Shown: positions 26,217 to 34,917 of the stretch, in pieces | How positions within the stretch are numbered: the stretch's first letter is position 1 | Layout of the letters: each line of letters starts with the position of its first letter | Source: CAYVQZ01 sp964453435 | Lineage (GTDB): Bacteria; Abyssobacteria; SURF-5 | Length of the DNA: 64,000 nucleotides | Direction of reading: 5' to 3' | NCBI GenBank assembly: GCA_964453435.1 | Contig: CAYVQZ010000016.1 | Coordinates: forward strand, 11,772 to 75,771 | Notes under the pieces: model-generated | Databases searched by the model: none | The model's input: only the letters and a program-made list of their open reading frames with translations | Told to the model about the DNA's origin: nothing | Program-made: the position numbers and the translations under genes

Positions 26217-26232
26217 ACATCGCATGCGATGT
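26217..26232. promoter_or_regulatory. Candidate operator palindrome
   Basis: ACATCGCATGCGATGT is a perfect 16-bp dyad in the middle of the divergent promoter region. Its position would suit a dimeric regulator controlling both operons. No nearby gene for such a repressor is evident, and a single copy cannot prove function. Confidence 0.4.
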
Positions 26233-26428
26233 ATATTGCAACAGCAGAACAATGTTTCTTCTTAAAGCTACGTTTTAACGATTGCAGGCAGGTGGATTCG
26301 CGGATTTTGTGGAGCAAATTGAAACGCACGCATCTATTCCCCTGCGCTGTTTTGACATTCCGATTGCTAAAATGGCCAAGCAGAGTTTTCTCTGTCAGAA
26401 CGCATAACGGGAACAGGCTCTACACAAG

Positions 26429-26458
26429 TTGATTTGTTGCAGTCCCCTTTGATAGAAT
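26429..26458 (+). promoter_or_regulatory. Possible sigma-70 promoter of the kinase-led operon
   Basis: TTGATT, 18-base spacer, TAGAAT (4 of 6 and 5 of 6 matches). It would give a leader of about 210 bases before the ATG at 26,678. Moderate support only. Confidence 0.35.
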
Positions 26459-26677
26459 GACTCTGTTTCAAGCGGCCAGATCGTTTTCCATTCAATACAC
26501 CTCGTGAAGGTGGGCGGAGAATGTAACTGTGCCGGACAAATCCCCTCCAGCGCAGGGCGGGCCGGGCCCGAGAACCGGCATGGTGGTGGGAAACGCGAGC
26601 CTCCGTGGCCGCGCGCTCGAGGCGGTTCCGCCCGGGAGCAGGTTTTGCGAAACGAATTCGCAGAGAAAGAGGCAACA

Positions 26678-28291
26678 ATGAATCAGAGCTTTTCTGATAC
26701 GGTTGCCGACGACAAGGTTTCCGAGGCGCCGCTCGAAGCCCCTTCCGTTGATGAAAGCGGCCAGAAACAAACCGAGACAGCTCTGAGAGCTCTTCAAGAG
26801 CGCCCCAAGTTCAGCATCAGAATGCAAATTTATCTTGCCGTCACACTCTCGCTGATTATATTCTTTGGCGTGGCAATGTCGCTCCTTATCACAACCTACA
26901 TGATTGAAAACAAAGTTCGTTTCCTCGAGATTTCCAACAGTTATCTTTTCGAGATACAGCAGGCGCGGCGTTTTGAAAAGAACTATTTTCTGTATGGCAC
27001 AAATCTCGAAGACGCGCTCGACAACATCGCTACGGCAAATAGGATTTTGCGCGACAACGCCGGGGGCTTGGGGCAGGTGATGGGAAAAGAGTCGTTCGCC
27101 CTGATTCTGCCTCGTTTGCAGGACTATGAGACCGCCCTGAGAAGGTTGCGGGAAATAGAGCTGAGCCCGCGCGCGGAGAACTATGCATTAAAGAAGAAGG
27201 ACGCCGAGCTCGAAGCGCGCAAGCATGGGCAAGAAGTGGCGTCCTTCGCAGAGGAGTTGATGCAGAAGGAAAAGACGGCGCTGGACAAGATGATTTTGCT
27301 TTCCCGAAAGGTTCACATCTATTCGTTCCTTTTTCTGTTTTTCTTCTTTGCGTTCAACACATACTTTCTTGGCAGGAGAGTTTTGAGACCCCTGTGGCGT
27401 TTCGTTTTTTATGCGGAGCGCATTGCCGCCGGGGATTATTCACCGATCATGCCGGTTCGCCGATATCGTGACGAATTTTCCAACCTGGCGGTTGCCATTA
27501 ACAAGATGATACGGGAAATCGAGGCCAAACAGGACCAGTTGATTCAATCTCACAAGGTAGCCGCCATCGGTCTTCTCACATCGGGCGTGGCCCATGAACT
27601 CAACAATCCGATAAATAACATCAATATTACCGCCGAGTACATCCTGGAAAACTATGATTCGTTGGGGAATGAAGAAAAGAGGAGGCTGCTGGGCGATATT
27701 ATGCAACAGGGAGACCGAGCCAGCAGCACGGTGAAGGAACTCCTTCATTTCACGAGGGCAAAGCCCGATGCGTTCGAGCAACTTGAGATTACGGAAGTGA
27801 TTGACGAGACATTGAGACTTCTTCAGAACCAGTTGAACTTAATCGGCATAGCCGTTCAAAAAGAGTATCCGGATGTCGTCCCTGCGGTGAGAGGCAACCA
27901 AAACAATATTCAGCAGGTCTTTTTGAATCTCTTTACAAATGCCATACAGGCAATGCCCGGGGGGGGGACGTTGCAAATAGTTGTAAGCGACACGCATGTG
28001 GGGTTGCTGAAAATAGATGTCAAAGACACGGGGGTCGGCATCAAGCCGGAGCACCTTCAGAGGATATTCGATCCGTATTTCACAACCAAGAGCATCAACG
28101 AGGGGACCGGTTTGGGCTTATCCGTCTGCTTCGGCATCGTCAAGAAGCACGGCGGCAAAATAGTGGTGTCGAGTGAGGTCGGCAAAGGCTCGACATTCAG
28201 CGTGTATCTCCCGTGTTTGGATCATGATGCGGGGAAGCTGGCGGAGAAGGCGCTGACGGAAAAGGACGACTCCGTCAAGTTATCTGATTGA
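26678..28291 (+). CDS. Sensor histidine kinase with helical periplasmic domain and HAMP
   Basis: 537 residues from the ATG at 26,678, which has AGAGG five bases upstream. TM1 is at about 50-73 and TM2 at about 213-231. The intervening helical sensor carries RRFEKNYFLYGTNLEDAL, identical over that stretch to the kinase at 20,441. HAMP is at about 232-285, and the His box VAHELNNPINN has its His near 306. The HATPase has LFTNAIQAMPG, DTGVGIKPEH and GTGLGLS. It leads the plus-strand operon TauE - TIGR02186 - receiver - cytidylate-kinase-like. Confidence 0.88.
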   Translation: MNQSFSDTVADDKVSEAPLEAPSVDESGQKQTETALRALQERPKFSIRMQIYLAVTLSLIIFFGVAMSLLITTYMIENKVRFLEISNSYLFEIQQARRFEKNYFLYGTNLEDALDNIATANRILRDNAGGLGQVMGKESFALILPRLQDYETALRRLREIELSPRAENYALKKKDAELEARKHGQEVASFAEELMQKEKTALDKMILLSRKVHIYSFLFLFFFFAFNTYFLGRRVLRPLWRFVFYAERIAAGDYSPIMPVRRYRDEFSNLAVAINKMIREIEAKQDQLIQSHKVAAIGLLTSGVAHELNNPINNINITAEYILENYDSLGNEEKRRLLGDIMQQGDRASSTVKELLHFTRAKPDAFEQLEITEVIDETLRLLQNQLNLIGIAVQKEYPDVVPAVRGNQNNIQQVFLNLFTNAIQAMPGGGTLQIVVSDTHVGLLKIDVKDTGVGIKPEHLQRIFDPYFTTKSINEGTGLGLSVCFGIVKKHGGKIVVSSEVGKGSTFSVYLPCLDHDAGKLAEKALTEKDDSVKLSD

Positions 28292-28338
28292 CTGTGCCGC
28301 GGGTCCGTAAGAAGAAAACACTGGAAACGGAGGAATGA

Positions 28339-29268
28339 ATGAGCGCGTATCTATATCTTCCGATCGCAGGCAACAGTTTGAACCTATTTCTCCTTGTCGG
28401 ATTGGGAGCGATGGTCGGTTTCCTGTCCGGACTTTTCGGCGTGGGAGGAGGTTTTCTGCTGACTCCCTTACTCATTATGATAGGGATACCTCCGACAGTT
28501 GCGGCCGCATCTGATTCCAACCAGATCGTCGCGGCGTCTTCTTCCGGAACCTATGCCCACTGGCGGCTCGGGAACGTTGATTTCAAGATGGGGTTATGTC
28601 TCCTTCTTGGTGGCCTGGTGGGAGGCACATTTGGCGTCCACTTGATAAAAGTGCTCCGGGCGCTTGGCAACGCCGATTTCTTCATCAAGATCACGTATGT
28701 CGTGATGCTTGGAGTTGTTGGCAGTTATATGTTTCAGGAAAGCCTTCGCAGCCTGCGGGGAGCCCGCCTGGCAGAAACAGAAGAGGAAAAGCAGAAGGAG
28801 TCGTGGTTTACAAAGGTAAACCGGATATTACCATGGCCCATGCATTTCGGGAAGTCCGGCGTCACAATGTCCTTGTTCATGCCGCTTTTCCTTGGGACGC
28901 TGGTGGGCGTTCTCGCGGCCATAATGGGTGTAGGCGGCGGCTTCATCATGGTTCCCGTCATGGTCTATATGTTGCGAATGCCAATGCATGTGGTCGTCGG
29001 AACCAGCCTTTTTCAAATCCTCTTCACATGCGTAAACGTGACTTTCATGCAGGCATATGTCAACCATACCGTTGACTTCATGCTTGCTCTTCTCCTTCTT
29101 GTCGGCTCGACGCTGGGAGCTCAGGTCGGCGCGCGCGTGAGCAGAAAGCTGAAAGCGGACCAATTGAAAATTCTGCTTGCGAGCATCGTTCTTTTGGTAA
29201 CGCTAAAGATGCTGGCGGAATTGCTTATGAGACCGGAAATCCTCCTTTCCTTAAAAGGGGGTCATTGA
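28339..29268 (+). CDS. TauE/SafE family exporter-like permease
   Basis: 309 residues with about eight membrane helices and two half-repeats beginning GFLSGLFGVGGGFLLTPLL and GVLAAIMGVGGGFIMVPVM, the hallmark of TauE/SafE. ACGGAGG precedes the ATG. The next gene's start overlaps its stop. In other bacteria this type is followed by the TIGR02186 membrane protein, as here, pointing to a two-part exporter for sulfite-like anions (inference). Second copy of the family in the window. Confidence 0.87.
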   Translation: MSAYLYLPIAGNSLNLFLLVGLGAMVGFLSGLFGVGGGFLLTPLLIMIGIPPTVAAASDSNQIVAASSSGTYAHWRLGNVDFKMGLCLLLGGLVGGTFGVHLIKVLRALGNADFFIKITYVVMLGVVGSYMFQESLRSLRGARLAETEEEKQKESWFTKVNRILPWPMHFGKSGVTMSLFMPLFLGTLVGVLAAIMGVGGGFIMVPVMVYMLRMPMHVVVGTSLFQILFTCVNVTFMQAYVNHTVDFMLALLLLVGSTLGAQVGARVSRKLKADQLKILLASIVLLVTLKMLAELLMRPEILLSLKGGH

Positions 29269-30062
29269 TGAAAGGCACATTTCGAACGCTATGTGGATTT
29301 CTTTTTGGAATCGCCTTGCTTCTTCTGGCAGGCGAAAAGCTGGCGCATGCCGGGCCCGACGAGTCCGCCTTGGAGATAGCGCCGGAAAAAATCGAGGTCA
29401 ACTCCTTCTATCACGGGACACGTCTCAGGGTTGAAGGAACCGCCCCGTCCCAATGCGAAGTCGTCCTCATTATATCCGGGGAGGAAAGAGAGCATTCTCT
29501 TAACAGAAAAGGTAAGGTCGGTCCGCTATGGATGACTGTCGGGACACTGACCATCCAAGGCGCACCCGAGGTGTATTATCTTTTAACGTCTGCAAACAAT
29601 CGTGAAGTGCCCGCATTGCCAGAGATATTGACTACGCATGGTATGGGGTACGGCGCAATGCGGAAAAGCGTTGTCATTGAGGGGGATGATTCCGATTTTG
29701 ACGCTGCTTTCGATGAGTTTGTCAGGTTGAAAGTTAGTATGGAACTGTATAAGGTTTCTCTCGGCGCCATACACTTGGAAAGTGGGGAGCAGGACACCTC
29801 AAGATTCGCCCTTACGGTTCCGATTCCTCCGATGATTCCGCCCGGCAAATACGACGTTCGCTTATACTGTTTCGATGAACGGCAACTTGCTTCGAACAGG
29901 TCTCGCACGTTGGCGGTGGAAAAGGTTGGTCTTCCGCTGCGGCTTTCCGAGCTTGCGTTCGAGCACGCCGCCATGTATGGAATAATCTCTATCATCATTG
30001 CTATGGCGGCGGGTCTGTTAATGGGGTTGCTTTTCGGGTCGAAGAAAAAGGAGCCCCACTGA
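29268..30062 (+). CDS. TIGR02186-family membrane-anchored protein, TauE partner
   Basis: 264 residues. A signal peptide (KGTFRTLCGFLFGIALLLLAG, cleavage near AHAG) precedes an extracytoplasmic beta-rich domain (IEVNSFYHGTRLRVEG, IPPGKYDVRLYCF). A C-terminal TM helix (IISIIIAMAAGLLMGLLFG) ends in a basic tail. This layout matches the family known next to TauE/SafE genes. The start ATG overlaps the TauE stop as TGATG; a TTG three bases earlier is possible. It probably contacts the transporter on the periplasmic side. Confidence 0.77.
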   Translation: MKGTFRTLCGFLFGIALLLLAGEKLAHAGPDESALEIAPEKIEVNSFYHGTRLRVEGTAPSQCEVVLIISGEEREHSLNRKGKVGPLWMTVGTLTIQGAPEVYYLLTSANNREVPALPEILTTHGMGYGAMRKSVVIEGDDSDFDAAFDEFVRLKVSMELYKVSLGAIHLESGEQDTSRFALTVPIPPMIPPGKYDVRLYCFDERQLASNRSRTLAVEKVGLPLRLSELAFEHAAMYGIISIIIAMAAGLLMGLLFGSKKKEPH

Positions 30063-30163
30063 TCCGGATGGCGCAAAGGCCGGATTCACCGTTAGACCAA
30101 CGGGAGCCGAATCGTGGGAAATTATCGTCTGCTGTCGCCCGAACGGCGAGGAAAGGTTTTGCC

Positions 30164-30565
30164 ATGGAACGAAAGATAGAAATTATGGTTCTCGATGACG
30201 AAGCGATTGTGGGTGCAAGACTCCAACCGTCCTTCGAGAAAGCGGGCTACCACGTGGAAAGCTTCGTGGACAGCAGGGAGGCGATGAAAAGGCTGCGCGA
30301 GAAAACCTTCGACATAGTGGTGACCGACCTCAAAATGTCTTATGTTGACGGGATGGAAATCCACCGTTTCGCGAAGGAGTTGCACCCCGAAACGATTGTC
30401 ATTATCATCACGGGATTTGCAACGGTGGAAATAGCTCGCGAAGCGCTCAGGAGCGGTGTTTACGATTTCATCGCGAAGCCATTCAAGATCAGCCACCTGC
30501 GCGATGTTATCGCCAGGGCGGCCGCGACCCTCGAAAAACCTCGACACGGGGAGACCTCGGCGTAG
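30164..30565 (+). CDS. Stand-alone response regulator receiver protein
   Basis: 133 residues, receiver only: VLDDEAIVGARLQP, acceptor Asp near 55 in IVVTDLKM, IITGFATVE and FIAKPFKI. The ATG at 30,164 follows AGGAAAGG, while the frame is open 32 codons further up. It is a close paralogue of the receiver core at 22,060 and presumably takes phosphate from the kinase at 26,678. No DNA-binding domain. Confidence 0.86.
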   Translation: MERKIEIMVLDDEAIVGARLQPSFEKAGYHVESFVDSREAMKRLREKTFDIVVTDLKMSYVDGMEIHRFAKELHPETIVIIITGFATVEIAREALRSGVYDFIAKPFKISHLRDVIARAAATLEKPRHGETSA

Positions 30566-30655
30566 GAACAATTTTATGGTCGCTCGGAGCATGAAGACGT
30601 TGTCGGAAACACTATCGACGAGAATCCCGAAGCGCAACCGGAAAGAGGTGGGAAA

Positions 30656-31480
30656 ATGGCGATTATAACAATTTCCAGAGGAACCTTCAGCGGGGGAATG
30701 ATGCTCGCCGAGGACCTGGCCCACAAGCTGAATTACCGATGTGTCGGCCGGGAAGAAATTGTGGAGACCGCCTCGAAGAAATACGGGGTTTCGGAGGAGA
30801 AGCTTCAAAGCGCAATACTGACGCGACCGTCGGCGTTCAAACGGTTCACCTATGAGCGAGAACAGTATCTCGCATACATTCAGGCAGTCTTATGTGAAAA
30901 TGCCGAGGGTGACAACATGATATACCATGGCAACGCGGGTCATTTCCTCCTGAAAGGTGTTCCGCACGTGCTGAGAGTTCGAATTGTTGCGCCCATGGAA
31001 CTCCGAATCAAGTTTGTGATGGAGCGTCAGCAACTGCTCCGCAACGATGCAATAAAATATATTGAAAAAGTGGACAAGGAGCGGGTCAAATGGACAAAGT
31101 TCCTGTACGGAGTGGATTGGAGGTCTCCCGAACTCTATGATATCGTCTTCAACCTTGAAACAGAGAATATCCAATTCATCAGCGACATGATTCAACACGC
31201 TGCCGAACAGCCGCCGTTCAGGACCACGCCCGAATCGCAGAAAGTCATGGACGATTTGACGCTGAGCAGCCTCGTGCGGGCTGCCGTCGCTTCGAATCCG
31301 GATACCCGCGCAGCCGAGATAAAGGTTACCGCTGACGGAGGAACCGTGACAATCGAGGGCAAGGCCAAAACGCAGGATGTGCTCGACCTCTTAAATGAGA
31401 TCGCCGCGGGCGTGCCAGGAGTAAAAGCAGTGAGGAACGAAGCGCGTTTGAACTATCGCTATCAGCACATTGAAACATAG
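30656..31480 (+). CDS. Cytidylate kinase-like protein with C-terminal BON domain
   Basis: 274 residues. Residues 1-200 are cytidylate-kinase-like (ITISRGTFSGGMMLAEDLAHKL, MIYHGNAGHFLLKGVPHVLRVRIV, YDIVFNL). Residues about 210-270 are a BON domain (AEIKVTADGGTVTIEG, VPGVKAVRNEARL). It is a paralogue of the 518-residue protein at 23,962, without the membrane tail. The P-loop is atypical in the same way. Last gene of the plus-strand operon; it converges with the phosphatase gene after 12 bp. Confidence 0.82.
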   Translation: MAIITISRGTFSGGMMLAEDLAHKLNYRCVGREEIVETASKKYGVSEEKLQSAILTRPSAFKRFTYEREQYLAYIQAVLCENAEGDNMIYHGNAGHFLLKGVPHVLRVRIVAPMELRIKFVMERQQLLRNDAIKYIEKVDKERVKWTKFLYGVDWRSPELYDIVFNLETENIQFISDMIQHAAEQPPFRTTPESQKVMDDLTLSSLVRAAVASNPDTRAAEIKVTADGGTVTIEGKAKTQDVLDLLNEIAAGVPGVKAVRNEARLNYRYQHIET

Positions 31481-31492
31481 ATTGATTCGACC

Positions 31493-32176
31493 TCATGCGT
31501 GATAGAATTTCACCTGAGGAAGTTCCACAGCCGTCAAAACATTCCCGTAACCTGCTCCCGTGTCGATGCCGATTTTTTCCGAAGAAACATAGGGCGATCG
31601 CATGGGGGTGTGGCCGAAAACGACGGTCTTTCCAAACGAGTGGTTGCTTTCGGTAAAACTCCTTCGTATCCAGAGAAGGTCATCGACCTTTTGCTGCGAC
31701 AAGGGCACTCCATCCCGCAGACCTGCATGCACGAAAATGTAGTTTTCCGTTTCATAATACGGGAGGAGTGTTCGGAAAAAATCGAGATGAGACCGCGGAA
31801 GAAAAGAGGGTCTGCCCCACACGCCGACACCGTTGGTGTAGCTCTCTATCGTTTCCCATCCTCCAAATGAGCGCCACAGTTTTAAATCGTGGTCGCTCCC
31901 CGATGCGTAGTAATCGAGAAGCAGCTTTTCATGATTGCCGAGCAGGAAAACTATCTTGCCCCCGCCGTCCCGCAAATCGATCAGATACTGCACCACATCC
32001 TTGGAGCGTTTGCCTCTGTCAATGTAATCCCCGAGAAAAACCAACATATCCTCGTCCCTGCGCCAGGGCAGAGCAGACAGGAGTGAGACGAGCTTTTCGT
32101 AGTGGCCGTGAATATCTCCCACAACGAAAATGCTCTTCTCGTCGCGCACGGTGTTTTCTGCAGAGGTCTCATTCAT
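31493..32176 (-). CDS. PPP-family serine/threonine protein phosphatase
   Basis: 227 residues with all metallophosphatase motifs in order: GDIHGHYEKL, GDYIDRGK, LGNHEKLLLDY, FVHAGL and VFGHTPM. It is close to bacterial PrpA/ApaH-like protein phosphatases, which hydrolyse phospho-Ser/Thr/His or dinucleotides using two metals. It lies 43 bp downstream of a PPDK-like gene on the same strand. It might dephosphorylate the phospho-His or regulatory Thr of those proteins, which is an inference from position. Confidence 0.87.
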   Translation of the reverse strand: MNETSAENTVRDEKSIFVVGDIHGHYEKLVSLLSALPWRRDEDMLVFLGDYIDRGKRSKDVVQYLIDLRDGGGKIVFLLGNHEKLLLDYYASGSDHDLKLWRSFGGWETIESYTNGVGVWGRPSFLPRSHLDFFRTLLPYYETENYIFVHAGLRDGVPLSQQKVDDLLWIRRSFTESNHSFGKTVVFGHTPMRSPYVSSEKIGIDTGAGYGNVLTAVELPQVKFYHA

Positions 32177-32219
32177 TTCGATGGAATCGCGAATTCAGCC
32201 GCAGGTTCTCGAAGGTTCT

Positions 32220-34850
32220 TCAGGGGTTCCCCTGGGTCCGCTGCTCCGAGTCCGGCTCAAAGGTGTAGTTTCCCCGCTGGAAAGCATCCACAAACCATTC
32301 CATGGTTTCTTCATCATCCATCGCCATATCGAGGAGGCGGGCGCATCCGAGAAGCCTGCCGACAATGTCCAGTTTTTCCTCCAACTCACCCACGGGCAAG
32401 CCCCTGATGGTGGCATTCAGCAGGTCCTGCTTCACATTGACATAGAAACCGAGCGATTCCAGTACGCGCGCAATAAAGCGAACCCGGAGCACCCGCCTGT
32501 CCAATCCCGTCCCGCCGCCTTTGAAGCGAAAATTTATGTAATTGGCGGCTGCATTTGGACTGCACAGGGTATCGACCATGGCGAAATGATACGCCAGACG
32601 CGCATTGAGATTCATATAGTCCCGGGACAAGAGCACATAACTTCGGCTGCCCAGCGGTCGGCCGGAGCGCGCGGAATCGAATAATGTGTTGCCGACCACC
32701 GAGCCAAAAGCCCTGAGGTTCACCCTGGGCGGTCGGCCGCTCCACCGAATACCCTCGTGGCTTACCCCTTTCCACAAGGCCAGGAACGGAACCGACGTGA
32801 TATCCTCTATCCGGACTTTTCTGGGATGACCCGCAACGGACACCCCTCCTCCCAAGTTAATGATATCGACCATAAGCGGAATGGGGGCATCGAGCCGGGA
32901 AACATAAAACTTGTTCTTGGAATACTCGCCGTCATTGAGTTCGAACATGGACTGAATTCCCTGTTCGTGACAGAATCGAACGACATCGTGCACCGACTTG
33001 CAAGATGCCATCTGAAAATTCGGGTCCCTCACATCAATGAGGTTCAAATCAAATATCAGTCGTCTGAGCTCGTCGAGTTTCGGGTCTCGGGTTTCCTGTT
33101 TCCTCTCTGTTTCAACAATCATTTCCGCCGGAACCGCAGTGGAGAGTTTTTCTTCCCCTTCGTATACCCGCGCTTCATCGGCGTCGATCGTGACAATCCG
33201 CCCTTCTTTCAGGATTTCCGTTGCGTTGACGGCTCCCACGAGCATCGGTATTCGGTACTCCCTCGCGACACATGCCAGATGCTCCAGGGGGTTGCCCTTT
33301 TCCAGGATAACGCCTTGAAGTCGATTCATTATCTTTGCGATACCAATGAAGCTCTCGCGAGCGACGAGGATACTGAAGGCTGGAACGTCTTCGAGTCCTT
33401 TCTCCCCCCGAACCAATGAGACTGTGCCTGTGGCTCGCCCTTTGGAGGCAGTCGTTCCCCTTTCCATAATCAATTTGGAGCCGCCCGGCGTTTTGCGGGA
33501 AGCTTGTTGTGGAGCTTTCCACAGTTTCAGCTCCCGGGCCTGAAGGATTACTATGGTTCCCTCTTCCGAGACAGCCCATTCGATATCTTGCGGCGCGCCC
33601 ATATATTTTTCAATTTTGATGCCGCACTCGCACAGGTCGTGTATCTCTCCCTCGTCCATGGAAAATCGAAGCGAGTCCGCATCGGCCACCGCCTCCTCTT
33701 TGGTTCCGCCGCGGTCAGGGTCGCAGACGAGCTTCAGTTCCTTTTTGGCAAGGTGGACGAGTTCGAAGCGGTCGAGATCGAGTCGGGAAACATGGAAGAT
33801 GTCGGAAGGAAGCCGCCCGTTCACGAGATACTCGCCCAGTCCCCAGATGGAGCAAAGGACCATCCTTTCGCTCTCCAGGTCATTCGGGTCCACGGTGTAA
33901 AGTGTGCCGGCCGAGCGCGGAGACACCATGGCGAGGCACAGAACGGCCATGTCGGTCTCTCCAAATCCCATCTGCCTGTGCAAGCGGTAAAAAAGGCTGG
34001 TTTCGTTGAAATTGCTTGCGACGACTTCCTTGTAGGCGCGGAAAAAGGCCTCTTTCGACGTCACATTGAGCACAGTCGCAAACTGGCCCGCGAACGAATA
34101 GCGGCCATCCTCCGGAATAGAGCTGCTGCGAACCGCGATGCCTTTTGCGCACGGAGATTTCGGAGAACTCGTCAGCTCGTCGAATGAGGCGAACATGACA
34201 TCGCGTAGCTCTTCGGGTATTTTCGCATTGATAACCATGTCGCGAATCTTGCGGGACACTCCTTCAACTTCCCGATAGTCCACGGAAGTGAGGGTTCGCA
34301 GAAGCTCTCGAATCGGTTGCAGAATCCGGTTCTTCTCGAGAAAGAACTGACAGCCTTCCGTCGTGATAACGAAACCTTCGGGAACGGGTATATCCAAGTT
34401 TCTCTTCAGCGTTCCAAGCGGTCCCGCCTTGCCGCCGACAATATCGATCAGGTCAACATGCGCGTCATTCAGAGGAAGCACAAGCGGAATCTTGCCGCCG
34501 GGGTCGATGTCACGCGCCAAGGTCATAAGTCTTGAGGACATATTCCTCAGAATGCCAAACAGGGGCGTATACGCGCCCTCCGCAACGTAATTGAGGTTCT
34601 GCGCCAAGTCCATGGCGAGCTTCAGAAGGCCTTCAACTCTGGCTGTCAAGCCGGGAAACGTCTTTCGATTGTCCTGAAGATAACCTTCCAGGCGAGTCAT
34701 CTGCTCCAGGAGGTCGTTATTGGTGATCAGAAGGTTTTTGAAGGCGTGGTATCGGAATCTCAGGGCATCGAGCTGTCGGTCCGCCAGTTGGCTTTTCTCT
34801 TTGGCTCGACGTTCCGCGTATTTTTGATACCATCGAAACAAGGCAGACAC
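32220..34850 (-). CDS. PPDK-like protein: ATP-grasp, phospho-His swivel, unknown C-terminal domain
   Basis: 876 residues. A helical N-terminus (1-110) precedes a PEP/pyruvate-dikinase nucleotide-binding domain (about 120-440: IVGGKAGPLGTLKRN, AVRSSSIPEDG, FAGQFATVLN, PQDIEWAVS). The swivel domain (about 465-560) has a His in GNPLEHLACVARE. The last ~280 residues (FRFKGGGTGLDRR, GFYVNVKQDLL) do not look like the PEP-binding TIM barrel of PpsA or PPDK. It may therefore phosphorylate something other than pyruvate, or be a signalling protein. It is paralogous to the gene at 34,918, just upstream. Confidence 0.8.
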   Translation of the reverse strand: MSALFRWYQKYAERRAKEKSQLADRQLDALRFRYHAFKNLLITNNDLLEQMTRLEGYLQDNRKTFPGLTARVEGLLKLAMDLAQNLNYVAEGAYTPLFGILRNMSSRLMTLARDIDPGGKIPLVLPLNDAHVDLIDIVGGKAGPLGTLKRNLDIPVPEGFVITTEGCQFFLEKNRILQPIRELLRTLTSVDYREVEGVSRKIRDMVINAKIPEELRDVMFASFDELTSSPKSPCAKGIAVRSSSIPEDGRYSFAGQFATVLNVTSKEAFFRAYKEVVASNFNETSLFYRLHRQMGFGETDMAVLCLAMVSPRSAGTLYTVDPNDLESERMVLCSIWGLGEYLVNGRLPSDIFHVSRLDLDRFELVHLAKKELKLVCDPDRGGTKEEAVADADSLRFSMDEGEIHDLCECGIKIEKYMGAPQDIEWAVSEEGTIVILQARELKLWKAPQQASRKTPGGSKLIMERGTTASKGRATGTVSLVRGEKGLEDVPAFSILVARESFIGIAKIMNRLQGVILEKGNPLEHLACVAREYRIPMLVGAVNATEILKEGRIVTIDADEARVYEGEEKLSTAVPAEMIVETERKQETRDPKLDELRRLIFDLNLIDVRDPNFQMASCKSVHDVVRFCHEQGIQSMFELNDGEYSKNKFYVSRLDAPIPLMVDIINLGGGVSVAGHPRKVRIEDITSVPFLALWKGVSHEGIRWSGRPPRVNLRAFGSVVGNTLFDSARSGRPLGSRSYVLLSRDYMNLNARLAYHFAMVDTLCSPNAAANYINFRFKGGGTGLDRRVLRVRFIARVLESLGFYVNVKQDLLNATIRGLPVGELEEKLDIVGRLLGCARLLDMAMDDEETMEWFVDAFQRGNYTFEPDSEQRTQGNP

Positions 34851-34917
34851 CTGCTCGTCAGTCAGAATATTTCGCGCAAGCCCGATCTGGTCGGACCATC
34901 GCCTGCAACAGCCTCAC

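Larger units (their letters stand above)
26003..26677. other. Divergent promoter region between the two paralogous operons
   Basis: The gap separates the leftward Usp-led operon from the rightward kinase-led operon, so both sets of promoters must lie here. It is AT-rich in its middle. A perfect 16-bp palindrome (26,217-26,232) and a fair sigma-70-like pair (26,429-26,458) are listed separately. The kinase frame is open upstream to 26,504, but that part is not conserved. Confidence 0.5.
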
